16,841 nt of DNA, from contig JBMZBC010000033.1 of assembly GCA_049611965.1 (NCBI GenBank), positions 1 through 16,841 on the forward strand. Direction: 5' to 3'. Source of the DNA: UBA10364 sp049611965. GTDB taxonomy: Bacteria > Bacteroidota > Bacteroidia > Flavobacteriales > Schleiferiaceae. Shown here in pieces: positions 7,645-15,218 of the stretch. Numbering within the stretch: position 1 is the first letter of the stretch; each line of letters starts with the position of its first letter. Under the pieces are notes generated by a model that did not search any database, had not been told where the DNA came from, and saw only the letters and a program-made list of their open reading frames with translations. The translations under genes were made by a program, and so were the position numbers.

Positions 7645-10600
7645 TTAAAAGTTAATGTTTACACCAATGTTGTACGTCTTCTCCTGCGGGGGAGTGAGGT
7701 ACGTAATATTCGGTGACATGTTACGGTCGGTAGCATTCTCGAAATCACGAGCAATCTCTGGATCCAAACCGATGAAATTTGTAAGCGTAATGAGGTTCGT
7801 ACCGGTGATATTTACGGTCATACCTTTTACGTTCTTGGTCAATTTTTCTTGCGGAACACGGTAGCTCAATTTCACGTTACGTAGACGAGCATAAGTACCG
7901 TCGTGCAACCATAGGTTGGTGTTGATCCACTCCGTGTTTGAACCGTAGGTACGGTAGTCACGGCTGAGACGTGGGTATGTTGCAATATCACCCGGCTGCT
8001 GCCAGCGGTCGAACAAATCTGTACGCATGTTCCAATCGGTCACAACACCCATCTGACGCTTCGAAGAGCTGTCGTAGATATCTCCACCGATCGTGAATAC
8101 CCACATGAAGCCAAACTCCCAGTTTTTATAATTGAAAGTGTTCGTCAAACCACCAATAGCGTCTGGCATTACATTACCAACAGCCACACGATCCTGAAGA
8201 TCCCAAGTGTAGGTCTCATTACCTTCCTTATCGAGGTAAACTGGCAGACCGTTCGCAGGATCTACGTGTGAGAATTGAACGAGGTAGTTGGTACCAATCG
8301 GCATTCCCACAACGACACGAGTGTCGTTCGTACCACCGCTTACTGCATCAGGCGAGTACTCACCGATAGAAGTAATCTGGTTGTAGTTACGTGCAATGTT
8401 GAAGTCTGTGGTCCACGTGAAGTTATCTGTCACGATGTTTCTCGATTTGATGGCAAATTCAACACCTGTATTGTATACGCTACCTACGTTGTCCCACCAA
8501 GAACCGAATCCCGTAGAACCTTGAAGCGTTACATTCAATAGCATGTCGTTCGTTTGCTTGCGGTACCAGGCCAATTCACCTGAAACACGATCGTTGAACA
8601 ATCCGTACTCAAGACCCACATCATAGGTAGTAGACGTCTCCCAACGCAAATCTGCGTTTTCACGAATCACAGGGTAACGGTACGTCTGACCGCCGTAACC
8701 GTTGTTGGCTACGTTGTAGTAACCGAACCACTGGTACGATGGAATAGCAGAGTTACCGTTCTTACCTACCGATGTTTTCAACTTCAAAAAGTTCACTGCA
8801 GGTAGATTGGCCATGAAGTCTTCGTCAGAAAGAACCCACGCCACCGAAGCAGCAGGGAAGTTTCCGTACTTGTTGTTAGGACCAAACTTTGAAGAACCGT
8901 CACGACGAATCAACGCCTCGGCGTAGTATTTACCCTTGAAATTGTAATTCAAACGAGTAAAAGCAGAAGCAAAAGCATATTCTTCTATATAGCTCAATGG
9001 ATCATTTACCCACTGTCCCGTCTCACGGATCTGACCAACAGCCTCGCTGTCGTAGTAGCCGTCCCAACGCTTAATTCTATTGTATTGGTACTCTGAACCA
9101 ATCAACCAGTTGATGTGGTGGTCTTCGCCCAAATCTTTGATGTAGTTGGCCGTAGCATTACCCGAAGTGTTGTAGACACTGTACGGGTACATGTTTGCAC
9201 GACCTAAGAAGTTGCCGTCCGCATCCTTGTATGTAGGATCGTAGCCCGGCTTCTCCCAAATGTGATCTTCGAAATGCATGTAATCGAACGCCCCTTGACC
9301 TCGGAAGGTCCAGTTGTCGTTCAATTTGTAGTTCATAGTGATGTTGTTGATCGAACGATCTTCAATAGCCGTCCAATCTTTCATATCACGCTGTGCCACT
9401 GGGTTTAGGCTAATTCCACCTTTCAACCAGTAATCACCAGCCGAGGCAACGAGGTTGCCGTCGTCGTCGTACTCGTCTTCAGCGTAGTAAATAGGATAGA
9501 TTGGAAGTGCACGAGACATCGCCTCACCAAAACCACCCGACCAGGCTGCGTCGATACGGTTGTTCACCCCGCGAGATAGCGACGTGCTCAATCCTAATTT
9601 GAATCGTTTCGTAATGTCAAAATCTGCATTGATACGACCAGATAGACGCTCGTAAGAGTTGCCCGCCAAATAGCTGTGGTTGTCGTTGTACGATAGACCG
9701 GCGTAGAAATTTCCGCCCTTGAAGCCGCGCGAAGCAGAGAAGTCATACCCGTGCTTAATGCCCTGGCGAATGGTTTCTTGCACCCAATCCGTTCCTTCAG
9801 CAGCTTGTGCTTCTGCCCAGCTCATACGGTTACCTGGCAGTTCAGGTACACCAACGTTGCCGTCGTTTACCCAAGCCTCTTCGTACATCTGAAGGTACTC
9901 GTCCTTGTTCATCATGTTTGGCAATGCAGTTGGGTTCGAGAAACCAACGCGCGAGGAGAAGTTGTACGCCAACTTCTTGCTCTTCCCTCTTTTTGTGGTA
10001 ATCAATACAACTCCGTTAGAACCGCGCGAACCGTAAATACCTGTTGCTGCTGCATCTTTCAAGATCTCTACAGATTCGATATCGTTCGGGTTAATCGTTG
10101 CCAATGGGTTGGTGTTAAAGCCACCGCGGTTACCATTCAAGAAATAATCTTGTGTAATTGGAATACCATCTACTACATAAAGCGGATCACCACCTGCTGA
10201 AATAGAGGCTACACCACGAACACGTACCATTGAGCCTGATCCCGCAATACCTGAACCAGTAATTACCTGAACCCCTGCAGCCTTTCCTTGAATGGCATTT
10301 TCAAAAGAAGGTGTTGGAATGTCGGTAAGCTCTTTGGTCTTCAGCGACACTACAGATCCAGTAAGATCGCGCTTACGAGCCACACCGTAACCTACAACGA
10401 CAACCTCGTCGAGCTGGTTGCTTGCAGGCTTCATAGTTACATTGATGATTTGCTTGCCTTTAATTTCTACTTCCTTCACCACCGGTTCGTAACCAATGAA
10501 TGAATAAGTAATGGCATACTTCCCTGGCTTTAATGAAAGGGAATATTGACCGTTGAAATTGGTAGAGGTTGCTCCACCTTTATCAACTGAAATGGCTACA

Positions 10601-10713
10601 GACGGCAAAGGTTCATTGAACTCATCTACCACCGTCCCCGAAACAGACTGGGCATGAACTGCGCCGCCTATTAAGAGTGAAAGAGCCACGAGTAAACGTG
10701 AGAATCGCTTCAT
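7645..10713 (-). CDS. susC: SusC-family TonB-dependent outer-membrane oligosaccharide transporter
   Basis: 1022 residues. A signal peptide ends in H-A-Q (19-21). A carboxypeptidase-regulatory-like domain (about 23-97) is followed by the SusC TonB-box region L-D-E-V-V-V-V-G-Y-G (101-110). The plug domain ends with G-I-Y-G-S-R-G-S-N-G-V-V-L-I-T-T-K-R-G. A long beta-barrel follows, ending in the terminal strand Y-N-I-G-V-N-I-N-F, whose last Phe is typical of outer-membrane barrels. It pairs with the SusD lipoprotein to import oligosaccharides with energy from TonB. It is the first gene of the operon and has its own promoter at 10740-10770, which is overlapped by a palindromic operator. The length is normal. 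Substrate assignment to starch or maltodextrin rests on the GH13 and GH65 genes around it. Confidence 0.96.
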   Translation of the reverse strand: MKRFSRLLVALSLLIGGAVHAQSVSGTVVDEFNEPLPSVAISVDKGGATSTNFNGQYSLSLKPGKYAITYSFIGYEPVVKEVEIKGKQIINVTMKPASNQLDEVVVVGYGVARKRDLTGSVVSLKTKELTDIPTPSFENAIQGKAAGVQVITGSGIAGSGSMVRVRGVASISAGGDPLYVVDGIPITQDYFLNGNRGGFNTNPLATINPNDIESVEILKDAAATGIYGSRGSNGVVLITTKRGKSKKLAYNFSSRVGFSNPTALPNMMNKDEYLQMYEEAWVNDGNVGVPELPGNRMSWAEAQAAEGTDWVQETIRQGIKHGYDFSASRGFKGGNFYAGLSYNDNHSYLAGNSYERLSGRINADFDITKRFKLGLSTSLSRGVNNRIDAAWSGGFGEAMSRALPIYPIYYAEDEYDDDGNLVASAGDYWLKGGISLNPVAQRDMKDWTAIEDRSINNITMNYKLNDNWTFRGQGAFDYMHFEDHIWEKPGYDPTYKDADGNFLGRANMYPYSVYNTSGNATANYIKDLGEDHHINWLIGSEYQYNRIKRWDGYYDSEAVGQIRETGQWVNDPLSYIEEYAFASAFTRLNYNFKGKYYAEALIRRDGSSKFGPNNKYGNFPAASVAWVLSDEDFMANLPAVNFLKLKTSVGKNGNSAIPSYQWFGYYNVANNGYGGQTYRYPVIRENADLRWETSTTYDVGLEYGLFNDRVSGELAWYRKQTNDMLLNVTLQGSTGFGSWWDNVGSVYNTGVEFAIKSRNIVTDNFTWTTDFNIARNYNQITSIGEYSPDAVSGGTNDTRVVVGMPIGTNYLVQFSHVDPANGLPVYLDKEGNETYTWDLQDRVAVGNVMPDAIGGLTNTFNYKNWEFGFMWVFTIGGDIYDSSSKRQMGVVTDWNMRTDLFDRWQQPGDIATYPRLSRDYRTYGSNTEWINTNLWLHDGTYARLRNVKLSYRVPQEKLTKNVKGMTVNITGTNLITLTNFIGLDPEIARDFENATDRNMSPNITYLTPPQEKTYNIGVNINF

Positions 10714-10739
10714 GTTTTGGTGTTAAGTGTTGTATCCTT

Positions 10740-10760
10740 CAAATGTAAAGAATACACTTA
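10740..10760. promoter_or_regulatory. Operator at susC promoter matching the PFK-operon palindrome
   Basis: Read on the minus strand: TAAGTGTA, spacer TTCTT, TACATTTG. It matches the perfect palindrome at 11599-11619 at 18 of 21 positions, with the left half identical. The three mismatches are one in the spacer and two in the right half, where the site doubles as the -7 box. Binding here would block RNA polymerase, so repression is the simplest reading. The Nudix regulator encoded next door is the likely binder. Confidence 0.65.
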
Positions 10761-10770
10761 TTTATTCGAA
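10740..10770 (-). promoter_or_regulatory. susC operon promoter (Bacteroidota type)
   Basis: On the minus strand an exact -7 box TACATTTG (10740-10747) is preceded, after 19 bases, by TTCG (10767-10770), an imperfect -33 element. Transcription should start near 10734, leaving a leader of about 20 bases before the susC ATG at 10713. The palindromic operator at 10740-10760 covers the -7 box and most of the spacer. Confidence 0.7.
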
Positions 10771-10834
10771 GCGTGTAAAAAGGCGGTATTAACTGAATCG
10801 GCCCATTTTTTAACCGAACGAGGTGTTTTTTGCG

Positions 10835-11539
10835 TTAATCGAGGCTATCTTCTGATTTAACCCGGTACAATCGGGCCGGCTTGTGAAGCACCCCTTTTTG
10901 TTTTTCTTCCGTGGCTTCAATCATCTTTTCACGGACGATCTTTTTCCGGAAATTCCGCTTGTCCAGTTCTTCCTGTGTAATGGCTTCGTGCAACTGCTGC
11001 AACTGGTTCAATGTAAACTTCGGCGGCAGTAACTCGTAAGCCGTTTTATTCAATTCAAAATGACTTTGGAGTTTGGTCAAGGCTACATCAACGATACAAT
11101 TGTGATCAAAGGCCAATTCAGGAATCTCCCGAATATTTACCCATAGTGCCTCGCCCGCAAAGCTCGACGGATTTGGGACAAAATCTGCCATTTTCACCAA
11201 GGCATAATAGGCGACCGTCACCACGCGTTCCTTTGGGTTGGCACGGTACAATTCTAACCACTTTCTGTCCTTTTCGGCATTTACACGAAGTGGATCGCCG
11301 AAGGTGTGAAACTGCTGTAAATGAACATTCTTGAGACTTGCCAGCTCCCACAATACGCGGTCGGCGCTATCGTCAAGCCCTTCGCCACGGTGAATCAAAT
11401 CCCCCGGAAGACGCATTCTTAAAATACCCTGGCCGATGTCTTTTTCTTCTATCAGGAGAACATTAAGTCGCTCTCCATCGAATCCAAATATTACGCAATC
11501 AACGCTAATATTAGGATTAATATCCTTCAATTCACTCAT
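10835..11539 (-). CDS. Nudix-type transcriptional regulator (NrtR-like)
   Basis: 234 residues. Residues about 10-145 form a Nudix-fold domain. The C-terminal part (about 155-225) has the NrtR-type winged-helix pattern: A-Y-E-L-L-P-P-K-F-T-L, L-Q-Q-L-H-E-A-I and K-R-N-F-R-K-K-I. The Nudix box at 47-69 is degenerate: the first Gly is Asp47, and the R-E-U-x-E-E-x-G motif reads R-V-L-W-E-L-A-S, so catalytic glutamates are lost. This fits a ligand sensor rather than a hydrolase. Family members control NAD synthesis, and in Bacteroides one controls arabinose use (AraR). Here the gene sits between the starch-uptake and maltose-phosphorolysis operons, and matching palindromes lie at both promoters, so a sugar or sugar-phosphate effector is inferred. 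Confidence 0.88.
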   Translation of the reverse strand: MSELKDINPNISVDCVIFGFDGERLNVLLIEEKDIGQGILRMRLPGDLIHRGEGLDDSADRVLWELASLKNVHLQQFHTFGDPLRVNAEKDRKWLELYRANPKERVVTVAYYALVKMADFVPNPSSFAGEALWVNIREIPELAFDHNCIVDVALTKLQSHFELNKTAYELLPPKFTLNQLQQLHEAITQEELDKRNFRKKIVREKMIEATEEKQKGVLHKPARLYRVKSEDSLD

Positions 11540-11598
11540 GGTCGGTTTAAGTATGTTGTTAAATTTGGGGTCCTTGAAGATAAGCAGTAAAAATTTAA

Positions 11599-11619
11599 TA
11601 AGTGTATTATTTACACTTA
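11599..11619. promoter_or_regulatory. Perfect palindromic operator between Nudix regulator and PFK genes
   Basis: TAAGTGTA, spacer TTATT, then TACACTTA: an uninterrupted 8-bp inverted repeat with a 5-base spacer. It lies 5 bases upstream of the PFK -7 box, where the spacer and -33 region of that promoter should be. The GTGTA-type half-site is in keeping with dimeric winged-helix regulators of the NrtR type. Binding by the adjacent regulator is inferred, not shown. Confidence 0.75.
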
Positions 11620-11624
11620 GTTAC

Positions 11625-11632
11625 TATCTTTG
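11625..11632 (+). promoter_or_regulatory. -7 promoter box of the PFK-GAPDH-maltose phosphorylase operon
   Basis: TATCTTTG matches TAnnTTTG exactly. Only five bases separate it from the PFK start codon at 11638, so transcription would begin at or within a base or two of the ATG. No good -33 element is seen; the operator occupies that region. Confidence 0.6.
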
Positions 11633-11637
11633 CGACC

Positions 11638-12621
11638 ATGTCTGAAGAGATTAATAATATCGTAGTTCTTACCTCAGGTGGCGATGCCCCTGGGATGAAC
11701 GCTGCCATTCGTGCGGTGACAAGAACTGCTTTGTACCACGGCAAAAAAGTATTTGGTGCTTACCGTGGGTATGAAGGAATGATAGAAGATGATATCGTAG
11801 AATTGACCACAGATAGTGTAAAGCACATCCTTGCACTCGGAGGTACATTCTTGAAAAGTGCCCGAAGCCAAGAATTCAGAACGGCAGAAGGGCGCGCGAA
11901 GGCTGCCGCGAATCTAAAGAAGAGGAATATTGATGCGTTAGTAGTCATTGGTGGTGATGGTTCTTTTACAGGGGCCTTAAAGATTGCCGAAGAACATAAC
12001 ATTCGCGTCATCGGTGTACCGGGAACGATCGACAACGATTTGTACGGGACCGATTTTACTATTGGGTACGACACCGCCACCAATACGGTCATTGAGAGTG
12101 TCGACAAAATCCGCGATACAGCCTCGTCACACAACCGCCTATTCTTTGTTGAAGTAATGGGTAGAGATACTGGATATATTGCTGCCTCCACGGGTATGGC
12201 TACAGGTGCCTTGAGCATCATCCTCCCTGAAAAAAAGAGCACGTATAATGATTTATTTGAAGACCTACGCAAAGCGCAAGCAAAGCGTAAAACCTCAAAC
12301 ATCGTTATGGTCGCAGAAGGCAACCACCTCGGCGACATCTTCGAGATTGCGCAGGCAGTGAAGAAAGAATTTCCAAGCATTGATGTGAAAGTGACCAACC
12401 TCGGACACACACAGCGCGGAGGATCACCATCAACCAACGATCGAGTTTTAGCCTCTGTATTGGGTTTCTGCGCAGTAAAGGGATTGATGGAAGGTCAGGC
12501 TAAAGTCATGACGGGAATGATCAATCAAAAAGTAGTTTACACGCCTCTATCAGAAGCAATTTCTAAGACCACAGATTTAGACGAAGAAATGCTAACAATC
12601 GCTAGAATTCTAGCAACCTAA
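11638..12621 (+). CDS. pfkA: ATP-dependent 6-phosphofructokinase
   Basis: 327 residues, the usual PfkA length, converting fructose-6-phosphate to fructose-1,6-bisphosphate in glycolysis. The start is taken at ATG 11638 (MSEEINNIVVLTSGGDAPGM). The longer frame begins at a GTG inside the palindromic operator and reads through the -7 box, so it is rejected. Motifs are S-G-G-D-A-P-G-M-N (13-21), G-G-D-G-S (105-109) and G-T-I-D-N-D (129-134) with catalytic Asp132. Gly108 and the Gly before T-I-D-N-D mark the ATP-using type rather than the pyrophosphate type. It is the first gene of a five-gene operon; GAPDH starts 14 bases after its stop. Placement beside starch-uptake genes and under the shared operator is unusual for a core glycolytic gene. 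Confidence 0.95.
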   Translation: MSEEINNIVVLTSGGDAPGMNAAIRAVTRTALYHGKKVFGAYRGYEGMIEDDIVELTTDSVKHILALGGTFLKSARSQEFRTAEGRAKAAANLKKRNIDALVVIGGDGSFTGALKIAEEHNIRVIGVPGTIDNDLYGTDFTIGYDTATNTVIESVDKIRDTASSHNRLFFVEVMGRDTGYIAASTGMATGALSIILPEKKSTYNDLFEDLRKAQAKRKTSNIVMVAEGNHLGDIFEIAQAVKKEFPSIDVKVTNLGHTQRGGSPSTNDRVLASVLGFCAVKGLMEGQAKVMTGMINQKVVYTPLSEAISKTTDLDEEMLTIARILAT

Positions 12622-12635
12622 CAACACACCAGATT

Positions 12636-13622
12636 ATGAGTAAAATTGCAATCAATGGCTTCGGCCGCATCGGTCGTTTGACGTTTAGAAACTTGATCGA
12701 AAATGACAACGTAGAGATCGTAGCAATCAATGATTTGACAGCTACTGATATGCTCGCTCACCTCTTGAAGTACGACAGTGCACACGGTCGTTTCAACGGT
12801 ACAGTGGAGCACACTGAGAACAGCTTAATCGTAAACGGTAAGGAGATTACTGTATACGCTCAGCGCGACCCAGAAACTTTGCCTTGGGCAGAGCTAGGTA
12901 TCGACGTAGTTATTGAATCTACAGGTTTCTTCCGCGATGCAGAAGGTATGGGCAAGCACATCAAAGCAGGTGCTAAAAAAGTAGCGCTTAGTGCTCCAGC
13001 TTCAGGCGACATCAAAACCATTGTTTTGGGTGTAAACGACGGCGAATTGACTGCAGACGATACTATGGTAAGTAACGCTTCTTGTACAACCAACTGTTTG
13101 TCTCCAATGGCGAAAGTATTGGACGAGAAGTTCGGAATCGAAAGCGGTTTCATGTGTACCATCCACGCGTACACTTCTGACCAGCGTATCCAAGATGCTC
13201 CACACTCTGACAAGCGTCGTGCTCGTGCAGCAGCAGTAAACATGATCCCGACTTCAACGGGTGCAGCGAAAGCAGTTGCTTTAGTATTGCCTCAGTTGAA
13301 AGGAAAACTAGACGGATACGCAATGCGTGTGCCTACCATCACTGGTTCTGCTACAGATTTGACTGTTCAGTTGAAAAAAGAAGTGACTGCTGAGGAAATC
13401 AATGCTGCAATGAAAGAAGCTGCTGAAGGTCCATTGAAAGGCATCCTAATGTACACTGAAGACCCAATCGTAAGCTCTGATATCGTTGGTGATAAGCACA
13501 GCTGTATCTTCGATGCTGGCGTTACTTCAGCAAAAGGAAACTTGGTTAAAGTACTAGGTTGGTACGACAACGAGGCAGGGTACTCTGCACGTTTGGCAAA
13601 CCTAGTTGAGCGTCTAGCTTAA
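12636..13622 (+). CDS. gapA: Type I glyceraldehyde-3-phosphate dehydrogenase
   Basis: 328 residues, full length, oxidising glyceraldehyde-3-phosphate to 1,3-bisphosphoglycerate with NAD. The Rossmann motif N-G-F-G-R-I-G-R (7-14) and Asp33 indicate NAD preference. The active site is S-N-A-S-C-T-T-N-C with Cys150, and the partner His177 lies in C-T-I-H-A-Y-T. The D-A-P-H and R-R-A-R-A-A-A-V-N-M-I-P-T-S-T-G-A-A segments are as in classical GAPDH. Codon use is even and restricted, as in highly expressed genes. It follows PFK by 14 bases and is itself followed by a strong stem-loop, which may set its mRNA level apart from the downstream genes. Confidence 0.97.
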   Translation: MSKIAINGFGRIGRLTFRNLIENDNVEIVAINDLTATDMLAHLLKYDSAHGRFNGTVEHTENSLIVNGKEITVYAQRDPETLPWAELGIDVVIESTGFFRDAEGMGKHIKAGAKKVALSAPASGDIKTIVLGVNDGELTADDTMVSNASCTTNCLSPMAKVLDEKFGIESGFMCTIHAYTSDQRIQDAPHSDKRRARAAAVNMIPTSTGAAKAVALVLPQLKGKLDGYAMRVPTITGSATDLTVQLKKEVTAEEINAAMKEAAEGPLKGILMYTEDPIVSSDIVGDKHSCIFDAGVTSAKGNLVKVLGWYDNEAGYSARLANLVERLA

Positions 13623-13633
13623 TACTATTAAAT

Positions 13634-13658
13634 GTCCTCGCGGCTGGGCCGCGGGGAC
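13634..13658 (+). terminator. Strong GC stem-loop between GAPDH and the sugar kinase gene
   Basis: An 11-bp stem (GTCCTCGCGGC / GCCGCGGGGAC, one G-T pair) with a 3-base loop, 11 bases after the GAPDH stop. It is followed by TTACTATAAC rather than a clear T-run. It is therefore either a weak or partial terminator or an mRNA-stabilising hairpin that protects the PFK-GAPDH message. The downstream genes continue on the same strand. Confidence 0.6.
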
Positions 13659-13673
13659 TTACTATAACTCGCT

Positions 13674-14546
13674 ATGATATTAATTGCAGAAAGTGGTTCT
13701 ACGAAATGCGACTGGGTAGCTCTAAACTCAGACGGCACGGAACACAAGCGCTTCTCTACAATGGGGTTCAATCCTTATTTTCATTCAGCTTCTTTTATTC
13801 ATGAGGAGTTGAGTGAGAACGAGGTGGTTAAGACCATCCATACCCAAGTAGAATTCGTTTATTTCTATGGCGCTGGTGCATCGTCAGAAAGCTTGAAGGA
13901 TATCGTCAAAGACGGTCTGCAACAAGTACTGCCAAATGCACACGTAAATGTCGATCACGACCTCGTAGCAAGTGCCTACTCGACCTACACAGGAGAACCT
14001 GCGATCACCTGTATTATCGGCACAGGATCAAACAGCTGTTTCTTTGATGGGGCCGAAGTAAGCGAAGAAGTGCCTGCCTTGGCATATATTCTTGGCGATG
14101 AAGGTTCAGCGAGCTTCATAGGCAAGCGTTTGGTGTCCGATTTTTTATACAAAAAGCTCCCTGCGGAGATGGCTGAGGATTTCTTCAATACGTACCAATT
14201 GGACAAAGATGAGATCATCACTAGCGTATACAATAAGCCTAATGCAAATGTATACCTAGCGTCTTTCAGCCGCTTTGCCGGAAAACACATGGAGCACCCG
14301 TACGTGAAGCAAATTGTACGCGAAGGCTTTGCAAAATTCGCGGATATCCACATCGCATGTTTCGACAACTGCAAAGAAGTACCTGTGCACTTTGTGGGCA
14401 GTGTTGGCGCTATCTTCCATGAAATTCTTGAAGAGGTGTTAGAAGAGCGCGGAATGCGTCTTGGACAAATCATGCGCAAACCTGTGGACGGACTCATTAA
14501 GTATCACCTTGAGTACTTGAAAGTACTCGATGCCTATAAAGTTTAA
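13674..14546 (+). CDS. BadF/BadG/NAGK-type sugar kinase, candidate glucokinase
   Basis: A 290-residue ASKHA-fold kinase. The phosphate-1 loop is A-E-S-G-S-T-K-C-D-W (5-14). Asp95 in V-D-H-D-L-V-A-S-A fits the catalytic base region. Phosphate-2 is I-G-T-G-S-N-S (115-121), followed by I-L-G-D-E-G-S-A-S-F-I-G-K (139-151), typical of the BadF/N-acetylglucosamine-kinase group. The adenosine loop G-S-V-G-A-I-F-H lies in the C-terminal part. Members phosphorylate N-acetylglucosamine or related hexoses. Between GAPDH and beta-phosphoglucomutase, next to a maltose phosphorylase, the substrate expected from the pathway is the free glucose released by phosphorolysis. No other hexokinase is in the window. 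The family is clear; the glucose specificity is inferred from context. Confidence 0.85.
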   Translation: MILIAESGSTKCDWVALNSDGTEHKRFSTMGFNPYFHSASFIHEELSENEVVKTIHTQVEFVYFYGAGASSESLKDIVKDGLQQVLPNAHVNVDHDLVASAYSTYTGEPAITCIIGTGSNSCFFDGAEVSEEVPALAYILGDEGSASFIGKRLVSDFLYKKLPAEMAEDFFNTYQLDKDEIITSVYNKPNANVYLASFSRFAGKHMEHPYVKQIVREGFAKFADIHIACFDNCKEVPVHFVGSVGAIFHEILEEVLEERGMRLGQIMRKPVDGLIKYHLEYLKVLDAYKV

Positions 14547-14555
14547 ACCGATCAC

Positions 14556-15200
14556 ATGATTAAAGGATTCCTTTTTGATTTAGACGGCGTTATTGTAGAT
14601 ACCGCCGTTTTTCATTTTCAAGCATGGCGTCGACTTGCTCAAAAATTGGGCGGCGACTTTACTGAAGAACAAAACGAGCAGCTCAAAGGCGTGAGCCGAG
14701 TAGATTCGCTCAAGAAAATCATCGAATGGACGGGCGCTACAGTGAGCGACGAAGAGTTCCAATCTTTGATGGTAGAGAAAAACGAGTGGTATCTAGAGTT
14801 GGTGCAGGGTTTAGGCCCGCAGGATGCGCTACCAGGAGCACTGGATTTCTTGCAGACTGCCTACGACCAAGGCCTGAAAATCGCGTTGGGTAGCGCTTCG
14901 AAAAATGCACCCATGATTTTGGAAAAATTGGGCATAACTCCATTATTCACTGCGATAATTGATGGGAATAATGTGGTAAACGGCAAACCTCATCCAGAGG
15001 TATTTTTGAAAGGAGCAGAGGCTCTAGGACTTGAACCGTCAGAATGTGTCGTGTTTGAAGACTCCATCGCTGGGGTCCAAGCGGCCAAAACAGGTGGAAT
15101 GTCAAGCGTAGGTATCGGCGATGCTGAAACCTTGCAGGCAGATATCCACTTCACCGCATTGGGCGATACGACTCCTGAAGCTTTAGTAGCTCACTTTTAA
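14556..15200 (+). CDS. pgmB: Beta-phosphoglucomutase (HAD family)
   Basis: A 214-residue HAD hydrolase-fold mutase converting beta-glucose-1-phosphate to glucose-6-phosphate. It closely follows the Lactococcus enzyme: F-D-L-D-G-V with nucleophile Asp8 and acid/base Asp10, T-A-x-F-H-F-x-A-W, the cap-hinge motif E-Q-L-K-G-V-S-R (41-48), G-S-A-S-K (112-116), Lys144 in G-K-P-H-P-E, and E-D-S-x-A-G with Glu168 and Asp169. The L-K-G-V-S-R motif separates true beta-phosphoglucomutases from other HAD phosphatases. It starts 9 bases after the kinase stop and is followed 18 bases later by the GH65 gene whose product it uses, the standard maltose-phosphorolysis pairing. Confidence 0.96.
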   Translation: MIKGFLFDLDGVIVDTAVFHFQAWRRLAQKLGGDFTEEQNEQLKGVSRVDSLKKIIEWTGATVSDEEFQSLMVEKNEWYLELVQGLGPQDALPGALDFLQTAYDQGLKIALGSASKNAPMILEKLGITPLFTAIIDGNNVVNGKPHPEVFLKGAEALGLEPSECVVFEDSIAGVQAAKTGGMSSVGIGDAETLQADIHFTALGDTTPEALVAHF

Positions 15201-15218
15201 GAAGCTTACACACATCAT

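Larger units (their letters stand above)
11540..11637. promoter_or_regulatory. Divergent control region between Nudix regulator and PFK operon
   Basis: The region holds the perfect palindrome at 11599-11619, a plus-strand -7 box at 11625-11632 for the PFK operon, and on the minus strand TAAATTTT (11590-11597, 7 of 8 matches to TAnnTTTG) as a possible -7 box for the regulator gene. The palindrome would then lie just upstream of both -7 boxes, allowing one site to control the operon and the regulator itself. Confidence 0.6.

Noticed and set aside
9751..10200. Open frame of 149 codons antisense to susC
   Set aside because: It lies wholly within the SusC plug and barrel coding region and has no recognisable features.
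10771..10834. Possible terminator after the Nudix regulator gene
   Set aside because: There are T-runs and short complementary stretches, but no stem of useful length sits directly before a T-run on the minus strand.
11602..11637. GTG start extending PFK by 12 residues
   Set aside because: It would start inside the operator and read through the -7 box; the family N-terminus fits ATG 11638.
11760..12437. Open frame of 225 codons antisense to pfkA
   Set aside because: It is a shadow of the well-supported PFK reading frame and has no family-like motifs, promoter or start context.
13985..14497. Open frame of 170 codons antisense to the sugar kinase
   Set aside because: Kinase motifs are intact on the plus strand; the antisense frame has none.
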